DNA from: an uncultured Lachnospiraceae bacterium
GTDB lineage: Bacteria; Bacillota; Clostridia; Lachnospirales; Lachnospiraceae
DNA: 15,163 nucleotides
Reading direction: 5' to 3'
Assembly (NCBI GenBank): GCA_910588965.1
Contig: CAJUSO010000066.1
Span: 1 to 15,163, forward strand
Each line of letters opens with the position of its first letter. The first letter of the stretch is position 1. The translations under genes and the position numbers were made by a program. The notes below the pieces were generated by a model. The model ran no database searches and was not told the DNA's origin. It worked only from the letters and a program-made list of their open reading frames with translations. Positions 6,615-14,766 of this stretch are shown here, piece by piece.

Positions 6615-7514
6615 CTATGCACCCTTCTTACGGTTCAGCAATTGGATTGCTGCAAGGATTACTGCCACAAGCGCCACAAGCACTGCAGTGGCCTTTACAA
6701 ACACTGGCTGCCCCTGCTCCATCCACGCAAACAGCTTGGTCTCCACCCGGAGGACTGACACCAGGTTGGCTCCCATATGTGCCAAAAAGACCCCATACAG
6801 GTGGCCGGATTTCTCCATCAGCCATGCTAAGAGCAAGCCCAAAAGCCCCGCATAGGCAAACTGCACTAGGTTCCTATGGAGGACGCCAAACAGCAGCGCC
6901 GAAAGCGCCATGGCTATCCCCCGGCTAATCCATTCCTGCCTCTTCCCATTCCCTGCTTTCTCTTCCTTATCCAGAATCATCAGATCACAGAGCCGCCCAT
7001 ATACGACGCCCCGGTAGAGCATCTCCTCCAGGAATGGCGTAAGCAGGCAGGCGCCTAGCAGTTCAAAGGCAATCCCCCCGGCAAAAAAATACCCTGCTGT
7101 CTCCTGATACCCCTCAGAGATTTCCTCCAGCGCCGTCAATGCCAGGATATTATTCAGCGCCATGCCCGCCAAGGCCCCGGCCAGGAACATAAGAACCCCG
7201 TTTACAATCTTCTGCCACGTTTCCTTCTGCCCAAATACCAGCCCCATATGTTCCCAAAACACCGTAGGTTCTTTTCTGTCCTTATTGTAATAATTGGCGA
7301 TAAACGGTATGGCGGCTGCCACCGTTGCTGTCTGCAAGGCCATATACTGCTCTTTGTAATCCGCACCCAAGAAGGATGCAAGCATAGCAAACAAGGTCAT
7401 AGCCAGGTTTGTCACCACAAAATAAATAAATACTGGATAAATCACATTCCAGGATTTAAAAACCGGGCTGTCCTTCTTATTCCTCAAATCCATATCCCAC
7501 TCTCTTTTCCGCAT
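6615..7514 (-). CDS. CPBP family intramembrane metalloprotease
   Basis: Polytopic membrane protein of the CPBP/Abi (CAAX protease and bacteriocin-processing) family. All three family motifs are present: E163-E164 and R168 (EEMLYR), F209 and H213 (FGVLH), and H246 with N250 (HMGAN). These match the glutamates and histidines used for metal and catalysis, so it is probably active. Several hydrophobic segments span it: two near residues 22-70, one at about 107-130, one at about 148-163, and a cluster from about 200 to the C-terminus, which ends basic (NRKKGA). Start is uncertain: ATG at 7514 or ATG at 7493 (MDLRNKKDS), neither with a strong ribosome site. Either start overlaps the end of the upstream 241-residue gene (stop at 7477), so translation is probably coupled. 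Substrate unknown; relatives process peptides, prenylated proteins or anti-sigma factors, or give bacteriocin self-immunity. Confidence 0.92.
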   Translation of the reverse strand: MRKREWDMDLRNKKDSPVFKSWNVIYPVFIYFVVTNLAMTLFAMLASFLGADYKEQYMALQTATVAAAIPFIANYYNKDRKEPTVFWEHMGLVFGQKETWQKIVNGVLMFLAGALAGMALNNILALTALEEISEGYQETAGYFFAGGIAFELLGACLLTPFLEEMLYRGVVYGRLCDLMILDKEEKAGNGKRQEWISRGIAMALSALLFGVLHRNLVQFAYAGLLGLLLAWLMEKSGHLYGVFLAHMGANLVSVLRVETKLFAWMEQGQPVFVKATAVLVALVAVILAAIQLLNRKKGA

Positions 7515-8202
7515 CCAGCAGCCCTGTCCCGCTGAACTCTTCCTCTATCTCATACTGCATCTGGCGCAGCTTGGCATCCTGTGAAATTGCGCGCAGGATC
7601 CGGTTAATGTCCGCTGGGGAGAACATCCCTATGCCCTTAGCCAAATCGTCTATGTTATCCCGGTTCACCATCAGGCACCCACCATTTTCCAGGGGGATTG
7701 TAATACATTTCCCCGGGTCTGACACATCCCCCAGGCACAGCCTGTTATTCTCATAATCACATTGGAACACCACGCCGTTGGACTCAATCATGCCATTGCT
7801 GTCCGCCAGGGCAGAATAGGGCGCTCCCCCGTATTTCCCGCATATTTTTTGGATTGCCGCATCGCTAACCGGCTGCGGGGCGGTATCCACTGTTATGGTT
7901 TCCCCCTCTGCTTCTGTCTGCCCAAAACACATGGAACGGCTATGCCCGCCCTGTGCCGCAATACAGCCAAACCACGCTTGCCAGGCTTCCTGCCCCTGCT
8001 GCTTCTGTGCTTCTTCCCTGCAGGATGCAATATCCTCCTGGCCTTCCCCGGTACTGCTGCCTACCTGCCCCCACAGGTGATCCCATTGTTCCCCCGCAAA
8101 GGCTCCGCTTCCTTCCCCATCACGCTTCGTCCCTGCTGAATATAGCATATTGGCGGTAAAATACCCATTTCCCGCAATGCCTTGTATACTTCCTGCTGCC
8201 AT
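7477..8202 (-). CDS. Uncharacterised 241-residue protein, CPBP operon
   Basis: I do not recognise a named family. The start ATG at 8200-8202 has an excellent AGGAGG 7 bases upstream, giving MAAGSIQGIAGNGYFTANML; an ATG at 8262 is in frame but has no ribosome site and would overlap the ORF before it. The protein has no signal peptide or membrane helix and so is likely cytoplasmic. It shows a Gly/Ala-rich N-terminus, a Gln/Glu-rich middle with WQAWFGC, then a better-ordered C-terminal part (residues about 130-225). That part contains KCITIPLENGGCLMVNRDN and GMFSPADINRILRAI, and the protein ends in an acidic helix. It contains several cysteines. It follows the 52-codon ORF by 19 bases and overlaps the start of the CPBP protease gene by 17-38 bases, so the three are probably one transcript and functionally linked. 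Confidence 0.85.
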   Translation of the reverse strand: MAAGSIQGIAGNGYFTANMLYSAGTKRDGEGSGAFAGEQWDHLWGQVGSSTGEGQEDIASCREEAQKQQGQEAWQAWFGCIAAQGGHSRSMCFGQTEAEGETITVDTAPQPVSDAAIQKICGKYGGAPYSALADSNGMIESNGVVFQCDYENNRLCLGDVSDPGKCITIPLENGGCLMVNRDNIDDLAKGIGMFSPADINRILRAISQDAKLRQMQYEIEEEFSGTGLLDAEKRVGYGFEE

Positions 8203-8221
8203 ATCTTTTCCTCCTTCCAGC

Positions 8222-8380
8222 CTACGCCCTAAAAATACTTTTGTACCCAAACCGCCTGGCAACCCTGCCCATCACCTTTACGCACCGCCAGATTTCCGCC
8301 TCCACGCAGATGCGGCACAGGGCTTCCCGCCATGCGGAAAATAGAAAAAGGCACTTCTTCCTATCCTTCCATAGAAACAA
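8222..8380 (-). CDS. Small basic four-cysteine peptide, TTG start (52 aa)
   Basis: A 52-codon ORF opens with TTG at 8378-8380, four bases after GGGAGG, and ends with TAG at 8222-8224, just before the AGGAGG of the next gene. The product starts MFLWKDRKKCLFLFSAW and ends RRFGYKSIFRA. It has 13 Lys/Arg against 4 Asp/Glu, four Cys (10, 22, 25, 33; the middle two as CRIC) and four Trp/Tyr aromatic residues. Spacing to its neighbour is operon-like. The rare start codon and short ribosome spacing lower certainty. It may be a true peptide gene, a leader whose translation couples to the 241-residue gene, or chance. No family recognised. Confidence 0.5.
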   Translation of the reverse strand: MFLWKDRKKCLFLFSAWREALCRICVEAEIWRCVKVMGRVARRFGYKSIFRA

Positions 8381-8460
8381 ATGCCCTCCCTAGCCACTAT
8401 CTATATCGGTATTTATAGGGAATAATTAACAGCTTGCCGTCCCCCAAAATGCAGCTATCC
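8381..8460 (-). promoter_or_regulatory. Probable promoter region of the CPBP cluster
   Basis: The A+T-rich stretch between the GH127 terminator and the TTG ORF contains -10-like TATAGA and TATAAA boxes on the minus strand. A loose TTAATT lies 18 bases before the first. A promoter is expected here because a terminator precedes it, but no strong match is visible. Confidence 0.3.
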
Positions 8461-8500
8461 GTAAACAAGGCTGCTGTATGGCAAAACCCATACAGCAGCC
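8461..8500 (-). terminator. Rho-independent terminator of the GH127 gene
   Basis: A perfect 13-bp stem (8469-8481 with 8488-8500) encloses a 6-base loop. On the minus strand it is followed by TTGTTTAC. It lies about 50 bases after the stop codon of the giant glycosidase gene and separates it from the CPBP cluster. Confidence 0.85.
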
Positions 8501-8551
8501 CGTCCTAGCCTATGGCCCAAGCCTGGCTATCCTACATCCAAAACCCTCATG

Positions 8552-11500
8552 TTATTTCATGCTGACTTTTTTCACCTTACTCCACTTGCCGTATACCCTT
8601 CTGCCCTTAGAATCTTTCGTAAATGCCCTTACCCTGATGTAGTAGGTATTTTTCTTCAGTGAACCGAAGGTACAGGAGGTAGACTTGGCAATCTTCGTCG
8701 ACTTGCTCCCCTTGAAACTCTTCTTTGTCGAGCACTGAACCTGGTAAGCCTGCGCCATCTTATCCTTCTTCAGGATAACCTTAACCTTGTTCTTGGAGGC
8801 CTTCTTCGCAGATTTCACGGTCACTGCCCGCTGGCTCAAGGTAAATGCGTTGAAATCCTTCTCCAGCTTCTTCGCGATTGCTTCTGCCTTCTTCTGTGCC
8901 TTCACGGCTGCCAGCCTGGCCTTTTCTGCCGCTTTTTCTTTCTCTGCTGCCTCTGCGGCTGCCCTTGCTGCCTCTGCCTGTGCCTTCACAGCTATTTCTG
9001 CATATTCCTTTGCTGCCTTCTCTGCGGCTTCTGCGGCTGCCTGCGCTACGATTGCGTCTGCCTTCGCAGAGATAGCCTCTGCCCTCGCTGCTTCTGCCTC
9101 TTTCTTGGCCGCAACAGCCTCTAGCTTTGCGGTTTCTGCTTCTACCCGGGCTGCCGTTGCCTGGTCTTTGACAGATTCCACTTGGGTTTTCAGCTTATCC
9201 ACTTCCCCTTTGATAGCTGCTGCTTCCCCTTTCGCCGCTTCTGCTTCCCTCGCTGCCGCTAATGCTGCTTCCTTTTCTGCAACTGCTTTATTCCGGGCGT
9301 CTTCTGCAGCTGCCTTTGCCGCTACAGCGTCGTCCTTGGCGCCTACAACTGCATCTTTCGCTGCCTCTGCCTGTACGATAGCCCTCTCGGCCGCGCTTTG
9401 GACTTCCTTCGCCTTATCCAAGGCCGTCTCTGCCTTATTCTGGGCTTGTTCTGCCTTTTCCAGGGCTGTCTTGGCCTGTTCTTTTGCTGTCTCCGCTGCC
9501 CTCTGGGCTTCCTCTGCCTTCCCTTGCGCTGTCTCCGCCTTGGCCTGGGCTTGTTCTGCCTTATCCTGTGCTGCCTCGGCGTTGCCCTGGGCTTCCAATG
9601 CCTTCCCTTTGGCTGCTTCTGCAGCTGCCTTTGCCGTCTCAGATTTCCCTGCTTCTGCGGCTGCCTTTTCGGCGTCGGCTTGTGCTTTCTCTGCTTCGGC
9701 GGCTGCCTTCGCAGCTTCCTGCTGCGCGGCTGATGCTTCTGCGGCTGCCTTTTCGGCTTCTTGCTGTGCCTTGGATGCCTCGGCGGCTGCCTTCACAGAT
9801 TCTTCCTGTGCAGCTGCCGCAGATCCTGCAGCTTTATCCGCTTCTTCCTGTGCCTTGGATGCATCTGCCTGTGCACTTTCTTCTGCATCTTTGGCTGCAT
9901 CTGCGGCCTTCTGGGCTTCTTCTGCGATCTTGGTAGCCTCGCGGATTACGTCTACAGCCTCCAGGTTCTGGATTGCCTTTTCAATATCGCTGACATAACC
10001 ATCCCTCTCTGGGAAAGTAAGGCTTGCATAGTCTAACCTATCCTCGCCTACCTCAATGGCCTGCTGAAGCGCTTCAAATGACTCTGTATCATATTTCAGA
10101 GGATCGTTCTTAAATGATTTTGCCCTCTCTAAAGCTTCCTTCAAGACTTCACGTTCATCACACAGATTGTAAGGTAATAATGCATCAATGGACTTGCCTA
10201 GCCCGTCTACGGCATCGTCAATTTCCTTCTGTGTGGGGACCTTCGGATCGTTCCAATAAATCTTCCTGGCGCTTTCCTCTTTTTCTTTAAAAGCATTCCA
10301 GGATTTGCGCGTATATACCGTAAATTCATGCTCAGCCCACAGCTTCTCGCCGTTATTCTTAGGATTCCTCAGTAGCGAAGCCCTATCCAATATGGCTTCC
10401 AGAACCTCCCTCTCTAATTCCACAAGGCCGCTGATTGCAAAATCAATGGCAAAAATATGGTCTGCCGTCAGCTTGTCTGTATGCCCAGTACCTTTCACAT
10501 ACGCGTCTGCCGCTGCCACTGCCTGGCTCAATTTTGCAAAAGTTTCCGGCGTATAATCTTCCTCTTTTCTTTTCCCTGCTTCCGTCAGTTTTTCGGACAG
10601 CCTTGCAAGATCCACGGTATTTGCTTCGAGCTTCTGTACGCCTGCTTCAATCTTCGCAATCGCTGCTTCCAAGTCGCTTTCCATAACCTCTTCGCTCTGG
10701 TATACGGAAACAGTTTCTTTCAATACCTCCTGCAGCGCATCCGTGCTTTCCTTCGTATACAGCCCGCTCGCTATCCTGCCGGATGCCTCTGCAATCTTAT
10801 CAAACAGCGGGGTCTTATCCGCCCCAGTATTCTCATCCGGCGCCGGGATATAGAAATATGTCGTGTAAGCAGGGATACCTGCAAAATAATGCGGGATAAA
10901 GGTCTTCGTAGACGCTTCGCCGCCTGCTGTCCCTGGAGCCACCTGCACGCTCATGTTATGTACGTTACGGGTCGGGGCTTCATCCCGGACGCCGCCAGTC
11001 ATAGTCGTGCGCCCGTTCATGATGACATTTGTGCCTTCCCCTGTGGACATATAGGAATCTAATTCCACCCTTGATAAGGACTTTACGTCTGTCGCTGCCA
11101 TTACCAGAGGGCCGTCCATCAAAGAACCATACCATTCGCCGTCGCATTTGCCCGGCAGATAGTCTACATTAAAGCCAAAAGGCATGGTAACCACTACCGT
11201 ATCCGTGCTTGACCATTTCCTTACGCCTGTAGAAACATAAGAACTTGGCTCATAGCTGTCAGCAATGGATTCCCCGTTCAGCTTAATGTCAAACTCTTTG
11301 GTTGCCCAATAAGGAACACGGAATTTCATCTCAAAGTTCCCGGACTTCTGCCCAACCGTTACCTTAAAGGTAGACTCTTCAGACGGGAATACACAGGATT
11401 GCTGGATTGTCACATCCTGCCCGTCCCACCGGGCTGTCGTCGGTATATACAGGCCTACATAAAAGGTCTTGTTATCTGCAGAGGTAAAATATGCTGCCTC

Positions 11501-14500
11501 CTGATACTTCACATGGTTCTCTGTCCCTGTACCAGAACAGCAGCTGTTTCCTGGGTTCTGGGCATTCCCCGTGCTCCTGCTCCTCTGGGTATTCGGATAA
11601 ATAGAATAGCCATAGGATGTCCTGTTTGCCTTGCTTCCCGGCTCTATGGACCCGACAATCTGGTTGTACAGCAGGCGCTCATAGTAATCCATGTATTTCG
11701 CGTCATCCGGGTTGTAAGTATTCAGATCCTTGGTAAGCTTCAGCAAATTATATGCCGAACAGGTCTCACAAATCTTACCGCTTTCATTCGTGTTTACAAC
11801 GCCAACTTGGTTGTAGGTACCGGCAAATTTTTCTTCGTTGCCGTCATTCCCGCCAACACCGCCGATGGTAAATGCATAGCGCCCAAATACATAATCCCAG
11901 AAGTTTTCAGCAATATTGTAGTATTTCGGATCGTTGCTGCCCTTAAATGCCCAGAGCGACCCGACAATCTGCGGGATATGCTGGTTGCCGTGCAAGGTAC
12001 GGATGGAATCCCTGTTATGGGCCAATGATTCAAAGAACGGGATGCCGCCGGTATCGCTGCTGGAACCATTGTTGTCAAAGAACGTAGACGCTTCCAAAAG
12101 CTTTTGGGAGTCTTCCTGCCGGCCTTGCTTCTTCATAATATCAGAAAGCCGTGCCAAGGTCTCATTCATGCCGCCATATTCACCTGCAATATAAATCCCC
12201 CACATGGTATCCCGATATCCTGGTGAATTTGCATCTGGGCGTTTCCCCGGCTTGGTACAGTAATGAAGCCTGTTCCAGACCCAACCCCCCATATCTTTGG
12301 CAATTGCAAGGGCTTTATCCGCAACGGCCTGCTCCTCTTCATTCCCGCCATCCAGGACGTTGAAAATCTCCACAAGCCCTGCCAGCTGTTTATGCAGTGC
12401 ATAATAAGGTGCCCATACGCCATAATTTGACATATTTCCATTATAAGGTGCATAATTCTCAATCAGAATCAGATGCTCCGGCTGGATCGCATTGATATAC
12501 CCATACCCAAAGAGCGCCGGGTCAGTAGGAGCCGTACTGGTATCCAACAGGCGTACATTGGTCATTCCTTTTACTTCTTCATCCGTGGAATACCTGTCGC
12601 GGGCTTCCCGGAACCTTTCCTGCCCATTCTCATCCCTGATTTTTACAAAGGTCATCTCCTGCATTTCCCGCATCTCGTCCGTCATCCTCTTCATCCGGGC
12701 AAGGAGCTGGCTTCTCTCGTCTGCCTTGGTATCGGAAGCATAGGCAAGCGCCAGGCCTGACAGATAATGGCCATAACCATGGCCTCTCAGCTTGGTCTGC
12801 AGGGAATCCCATCCTCCTGGGGCATTATAGCCCTCTGTGCTCAAGCCAAAGGTCCACCTGTAATTGTAAAGCATACGTGTAATGTCAACACCCAGGATAT
12901 ACTGGATATGCTTCTCTGTATTCAGGGTCAGCCTGTTCTGCTCCCCATCCGGGTCGTCGTCCAAGGTCACCTTGCTCAGCTTCAAGGCCTCTGCCTTGGG
13001 CACGTTAGACGGAACCTTATTATTTTCTTCCGCCGCTACTACCGTAATATCTGCAATTACCTTATATCCTTTTATCGTTGCATTATCACCCTGCACATAC
13101 CCATTCATCTCATACTTATGCCCAAGGGGATATTCTGCCTGCGTTTTCTGTTCTTCTACGGTATAGCCTTCCCACATAACCCTACGCAGTTCAGAATTCC
13201 CGTCACTGTAATGGACCTTCACCAGGTTCGGCAGCTTAGGCGCATTCCCCTGCGGGCATGATACGTTGATCGGATCGTAAGAAACAATAGACCTGCCTGC
13301 TGCCGGGTAAGCCGGGATAGTAACCGTCCATGCCCTCTGTACCGTTGCGCTCCCAAGCGCTGCTGTTGCGGTCAGTATGACTTCCACATCCGAAGCGCCC
13401 ATTGGCGGCCTTACCACATTCCCATCATCCCACAGATATGTGGTATCGCTGGAACTCCATGTGATGTCTGACTTGAATTTCCCTGTGGCAGGAAGGGTAA
13501 AGTTCTCAATCCTTCCCTCTGTCTTCCCTAAATCGATCTCTGCCAGATCCGCTTCCGCCATCGCCTTGTCTGACATCTTTGCTTTCACAAGAAAATGAAA
13601 ATCCTTGGTAGCTGTAAAGTCGCCCTTCACTGCCGTAGCTGTGATTGTCCCTTCTACATCTTCCTGGCCGATTTCCGGACGGGTTACCTTCCCGTCTGCT
13701 GACAAAGCCGTATTGGTAGGGTTGGACCAAGTAATCGTACTTCCATTTGCTCCAGTTGCCGGAAGTTCTACATCCCCATACAGTTCCATCAAGAAATCTT
13801 CCTCTATCTCTGCCAAATCAGCTAATGCCGGATCCACATATCCGAAAACTTCCCATTCGCTTACGCCAATCCCTGGGGCACCCCCGCTTTCTTTCTCTGC
13901 TACAACGCAAAGGCGGAGCTGGGTCGTAACAATCACTTCATCCATCACCACCGGATTCCACACCGTATTCTCTCCCCAACGGCTTGGATACGGCGGCCGG
14001 TTCGCTTCTGCACCTCCCGGCCCTGTATAAGACGCGGAGTTCCCATTTACCCCTACAACGCCGCAATTAACCCACTCTCCGCCTTTTTTATACTGCATAA
14101 AAGCAGACCTTGGCCAAACCACGCCGCCATCTGTATAAATCCACCACATAACACGGGCGGACTCGATGACATGAGGCTGTTCCCAAGTATATTGCACCCA
14201 TACAGGATTTTCTGCTGTCCCATAGGTTGTGCCCCATGTATTCCATACCGTACCGCCGCTACCAGTGGCAAACGCCCCATCATTCACCTTGCCTGGAGGG
14301 CCTGCATATGTATTGGAATAAACAGCTTCCGCTTTGGCCGCCCTGGCGATGTTCCCATCTTCGGCCCCATAAAGTTCAAACCGCTCCAAATCCAGGGCTT
14401 TCTCCCCTTCTGCCTGGGGCTGCGCTTCTGAAGATGGCTCTAGGGCTTCTGCTGGCTGGGCTATATCGTCTGCCGCATCCTTGGCCGGCCGATCCCCATC

Positions 14501-14746
14501 CGGCTGCACCAGGCCTTCCTCCATCCCTTCTGCTGATTGGGCCAGGCCTTCTACCGCTTCCTCCAACCTGTCTGCCACTGCCTCCGTACTTTCTCCCACC
14601 TGTTCCACCTCTGCCGCAAATACTGGGAGAGACGGGAACGCTGGCATAAAAATACTGCTTATCATCGCCGCGCTTACAAACAAAGAAACTGCCCTATTCC
14701 TTATCTTCCTCTTCTTACATATCAACATTACTCTTCCCTTTTTCAT
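8552..14746 (-). CDS. Giant secreted GH127-type beta-L-arabinofuranosidase
   Basis: A 2064-residue exported glycosidase of the GH127/GH146 (DUF1680) clan, predicted to cut beta-L-arabinofuranosyl units of plant arabinans or hydroxyproline-rich glycoproteins. Order of parts: signal peptide (1-45, basic start, then VSLFVSAAMISSIF, cleavage near VFAA); acidic Ala/Glu linker (46-125); F5/8C-like carbohydrate-binding domain (about 130-305, ending SEWEVFGY); two atrophied Ig-like domains (about 307-390 and 397-475, each with ITWS and a VxRP box); a Big_4-like domain (about 487-572); the catalytic region (about 600-1295). In the bifidobacterial family member HypBA1, zinc is held by Glu-x-Cys and Cys-Cys; here these are E994, C996, C1069 and C1070, with E971/E972 as possible acid/base. 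Four FIVAR-like helical modules (1314-1598), an alanine coiled coil (1601-1965) and an Fn3-like domain (1968-2064) follow. No LPXTG or membrane anchor. The ATG has GGAAGG 5 bases upstream. Monocistronic. Confidence 0.93.
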   Translation of the reverse strand: MKKGRVMLICKKRKIRNRAVSLFVSAAMISSIFMPAFPSLPVFAAEVEQVGESTEAVADRLEEAVEGLAQSAEGMEEGLVQPDGDRPAKDAADDIAQPAEALEPSSEAQPQAEGEKALDLERFELYGAEDGNIARAAKAEAVYSNTYAGPPGKVNDGAFATGSGGTVWNTWGTTYGTAENPVWVQYTWEQPHVIESARVMWWIYTDGGVVWPRSAFMQYKKGGEWVNCGVVGVNGNSASYTGPGGAEANRPPYPSRWGENTVWNPVVMDEVIVTTQLRLCVVAEKESGGAPGIGVSEWEVFGYVDPALADLAEIEEDFLMELYGDVELPATGANGSTITWSNPTNTALSADGKVTRPEIGQEDVEGTITATAVKGDFTATKDFHFLVKAKMSDKAMAEADLAEIDLGKTEGRIENFTLPATGKFKSDITWSSSDTTYLWDDGNVVRPPMGASDVEVILTATAALGSATVQRAWTVTIPAYPAAGRSIVSYDPINVSCPQGNAPKLPNLVKVHYSDGNSELRRVMWEGYTVEEQKTQAEYPLGHKYEMNGYVQGDNATIKGYKVIADITVVAAEENNKVPSNVPKAEALKLSKVTLDDDPDGEQNRLTLNTEKHIQYILGVDITRMLYNYRWTFGLSTEGYNAPGGWDSLQTKLRGHGYGHYLSGLALAYASDTKADERSQLLARMKRMTDEMREMQEMTFVKIRDENGQERFREARDRYSTDEEVKGMTNVRLLDTSTAPTDPALFGYGYINAIQPEHLILIENYAPYNGNMSNYGVWAPYYALHKQLAGLVEIFNVLDGGNEEEQAVADKALAIAKDMGGWVWNRLHYCTKPGKRPDANSPGYRDTMWGIYIAGEYGGMNETLARLSDIMKKQGRQEDSQKLLEASTFFDNNGSSSDTGGIPFFESLAHNRDSIRTLHGNQHIPQIVGSLWAFKGSNDPKYYNIAENFWDYVFGRYAFTIGGVGGNDGNEEKFAGTYNQVGVVNTNESGKICETCSAYNLLKLTKDLNTYNPDDAKYMDYYERLLYNQIVGSIEPGSKANRTSYGYSIYPNTQRSRSTGNAQNPGNSCCSGTGTENHVKYQEAAYFTSADNKTFYVGLYIPTTARWDGQDVTIQQSCVFPSEESTFKVTVGQKSGNFEMKFRVPYWATKEFDIKLNGESIADSYEPSSYVSTGVRKWSSTDTVVVTMPFGFNVDYLPGKCDGEWYGSLMDGPLVMAATDVKSLSRVELDSYMSTGEGTNVIMNGRTTMTGGVRDEAPTRNVHNMSVQVAPGTAGGEASTKTFIPHYFAGIPAYTTYFYIPAPDENTGADKTPLFDKIAEASGRIASGLYTKESTDALQEVLKETVSVYQSEEVMESDLEAAIAKIEAGVQKLEANTVDLARLSEKLTEAGKRKEEDYTPETFAKLSQAVAAADAYVKGTGHTDKLTADHIFAIDFAISGLVELEREVLEAILDRASLLRNPKNNGEKLWAEHEFTVYTRKSWNAFKEKEESARKIYWNDPKVPTQKEIDDAVDGLGKSIDALLPYNLCDEREVLKEALERAKSFKNDPLKYDTESFEALQQAIEVGEDRLDYASLTFPERDGYVSDIEKAIQNLEAVDVIREATKIAEEAQKAADAAKDAEESAQADASKAQEEADKAAGSAAAAQEESVKAAAEASKAQQEAEKAAAEASAAQQEAAKAAAEAEKAQADAEKAAAEAGKSETAKAAAEAAKGKALEAQGNAEAAQDKAEQAQAKAETAQGKAEEAQRAAETAKEQAKTALEKAEQAQNKAETALDKAKEVQSAAERAIVQAEAAKDAVVGAKDDAVAAKAAAEDARNKAVAEKEAALAAAREAEAAKGEAAAIKGEVDKLKTQVESVKDQATAARVEAETAKLEAVAAKKEAEAARAEAISAKADAIVAQAAAEAAEKAAKEYAEIAVKAQAEAARAAAEAAEKEKAAEKARLAAVKAQKKAEAIAKKLEKDFNAFTLSQRAVTVKSAKKASKNKVKVILKKDKMAQAYQVQCSTKKSFKGSKSTKIAKSTSCTFGSLKKNTYYIRVRAFTKDSKGRRVYGKWSKVKKVSMK
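8852..9946 (-). repeat. 21-bp (heptad) repeat region coding the coiled-coil stalk
   Basis: Residues 1601-1965 of the GH127 protein are built of some 52 seven-residue units such as AEKAQAK, AETAQGK, AEEAQRA and AVAAKKE. Ala sits at both core positions and Lys/Glu at the flanks. Near AGKSETAKAAAEAA the Ala positions move by three (a stutter). Base composition is Gly/Ala/Lys/Glu-codon biased, which leaves long open frames on the other strand. It should form a long rigid rod. Confidence 0.9.
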
Positions 14747-14766
14747 GATAACCTTCCTTCCCTAAA

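Noticed and set aside
8552..8700. LPXTG-type sorting signal at the GH127 C-terminus
   Set aside because: The C-terminus is a basic Fn3-like domain ending KKVSMK; no LPXTG-like motif, hydrophobic helix and positive tail in the right order.
8787..9998. 403-codon open frame on the plus strand, Ala/Ser-rich
   Set aside because: It is the exact complement of the Ala/Glu/Lys heptad codons of the GH127 coiled coil, where GCN and GAN codons leave few antisense stops. No ribosome site or independent protein features are seen.
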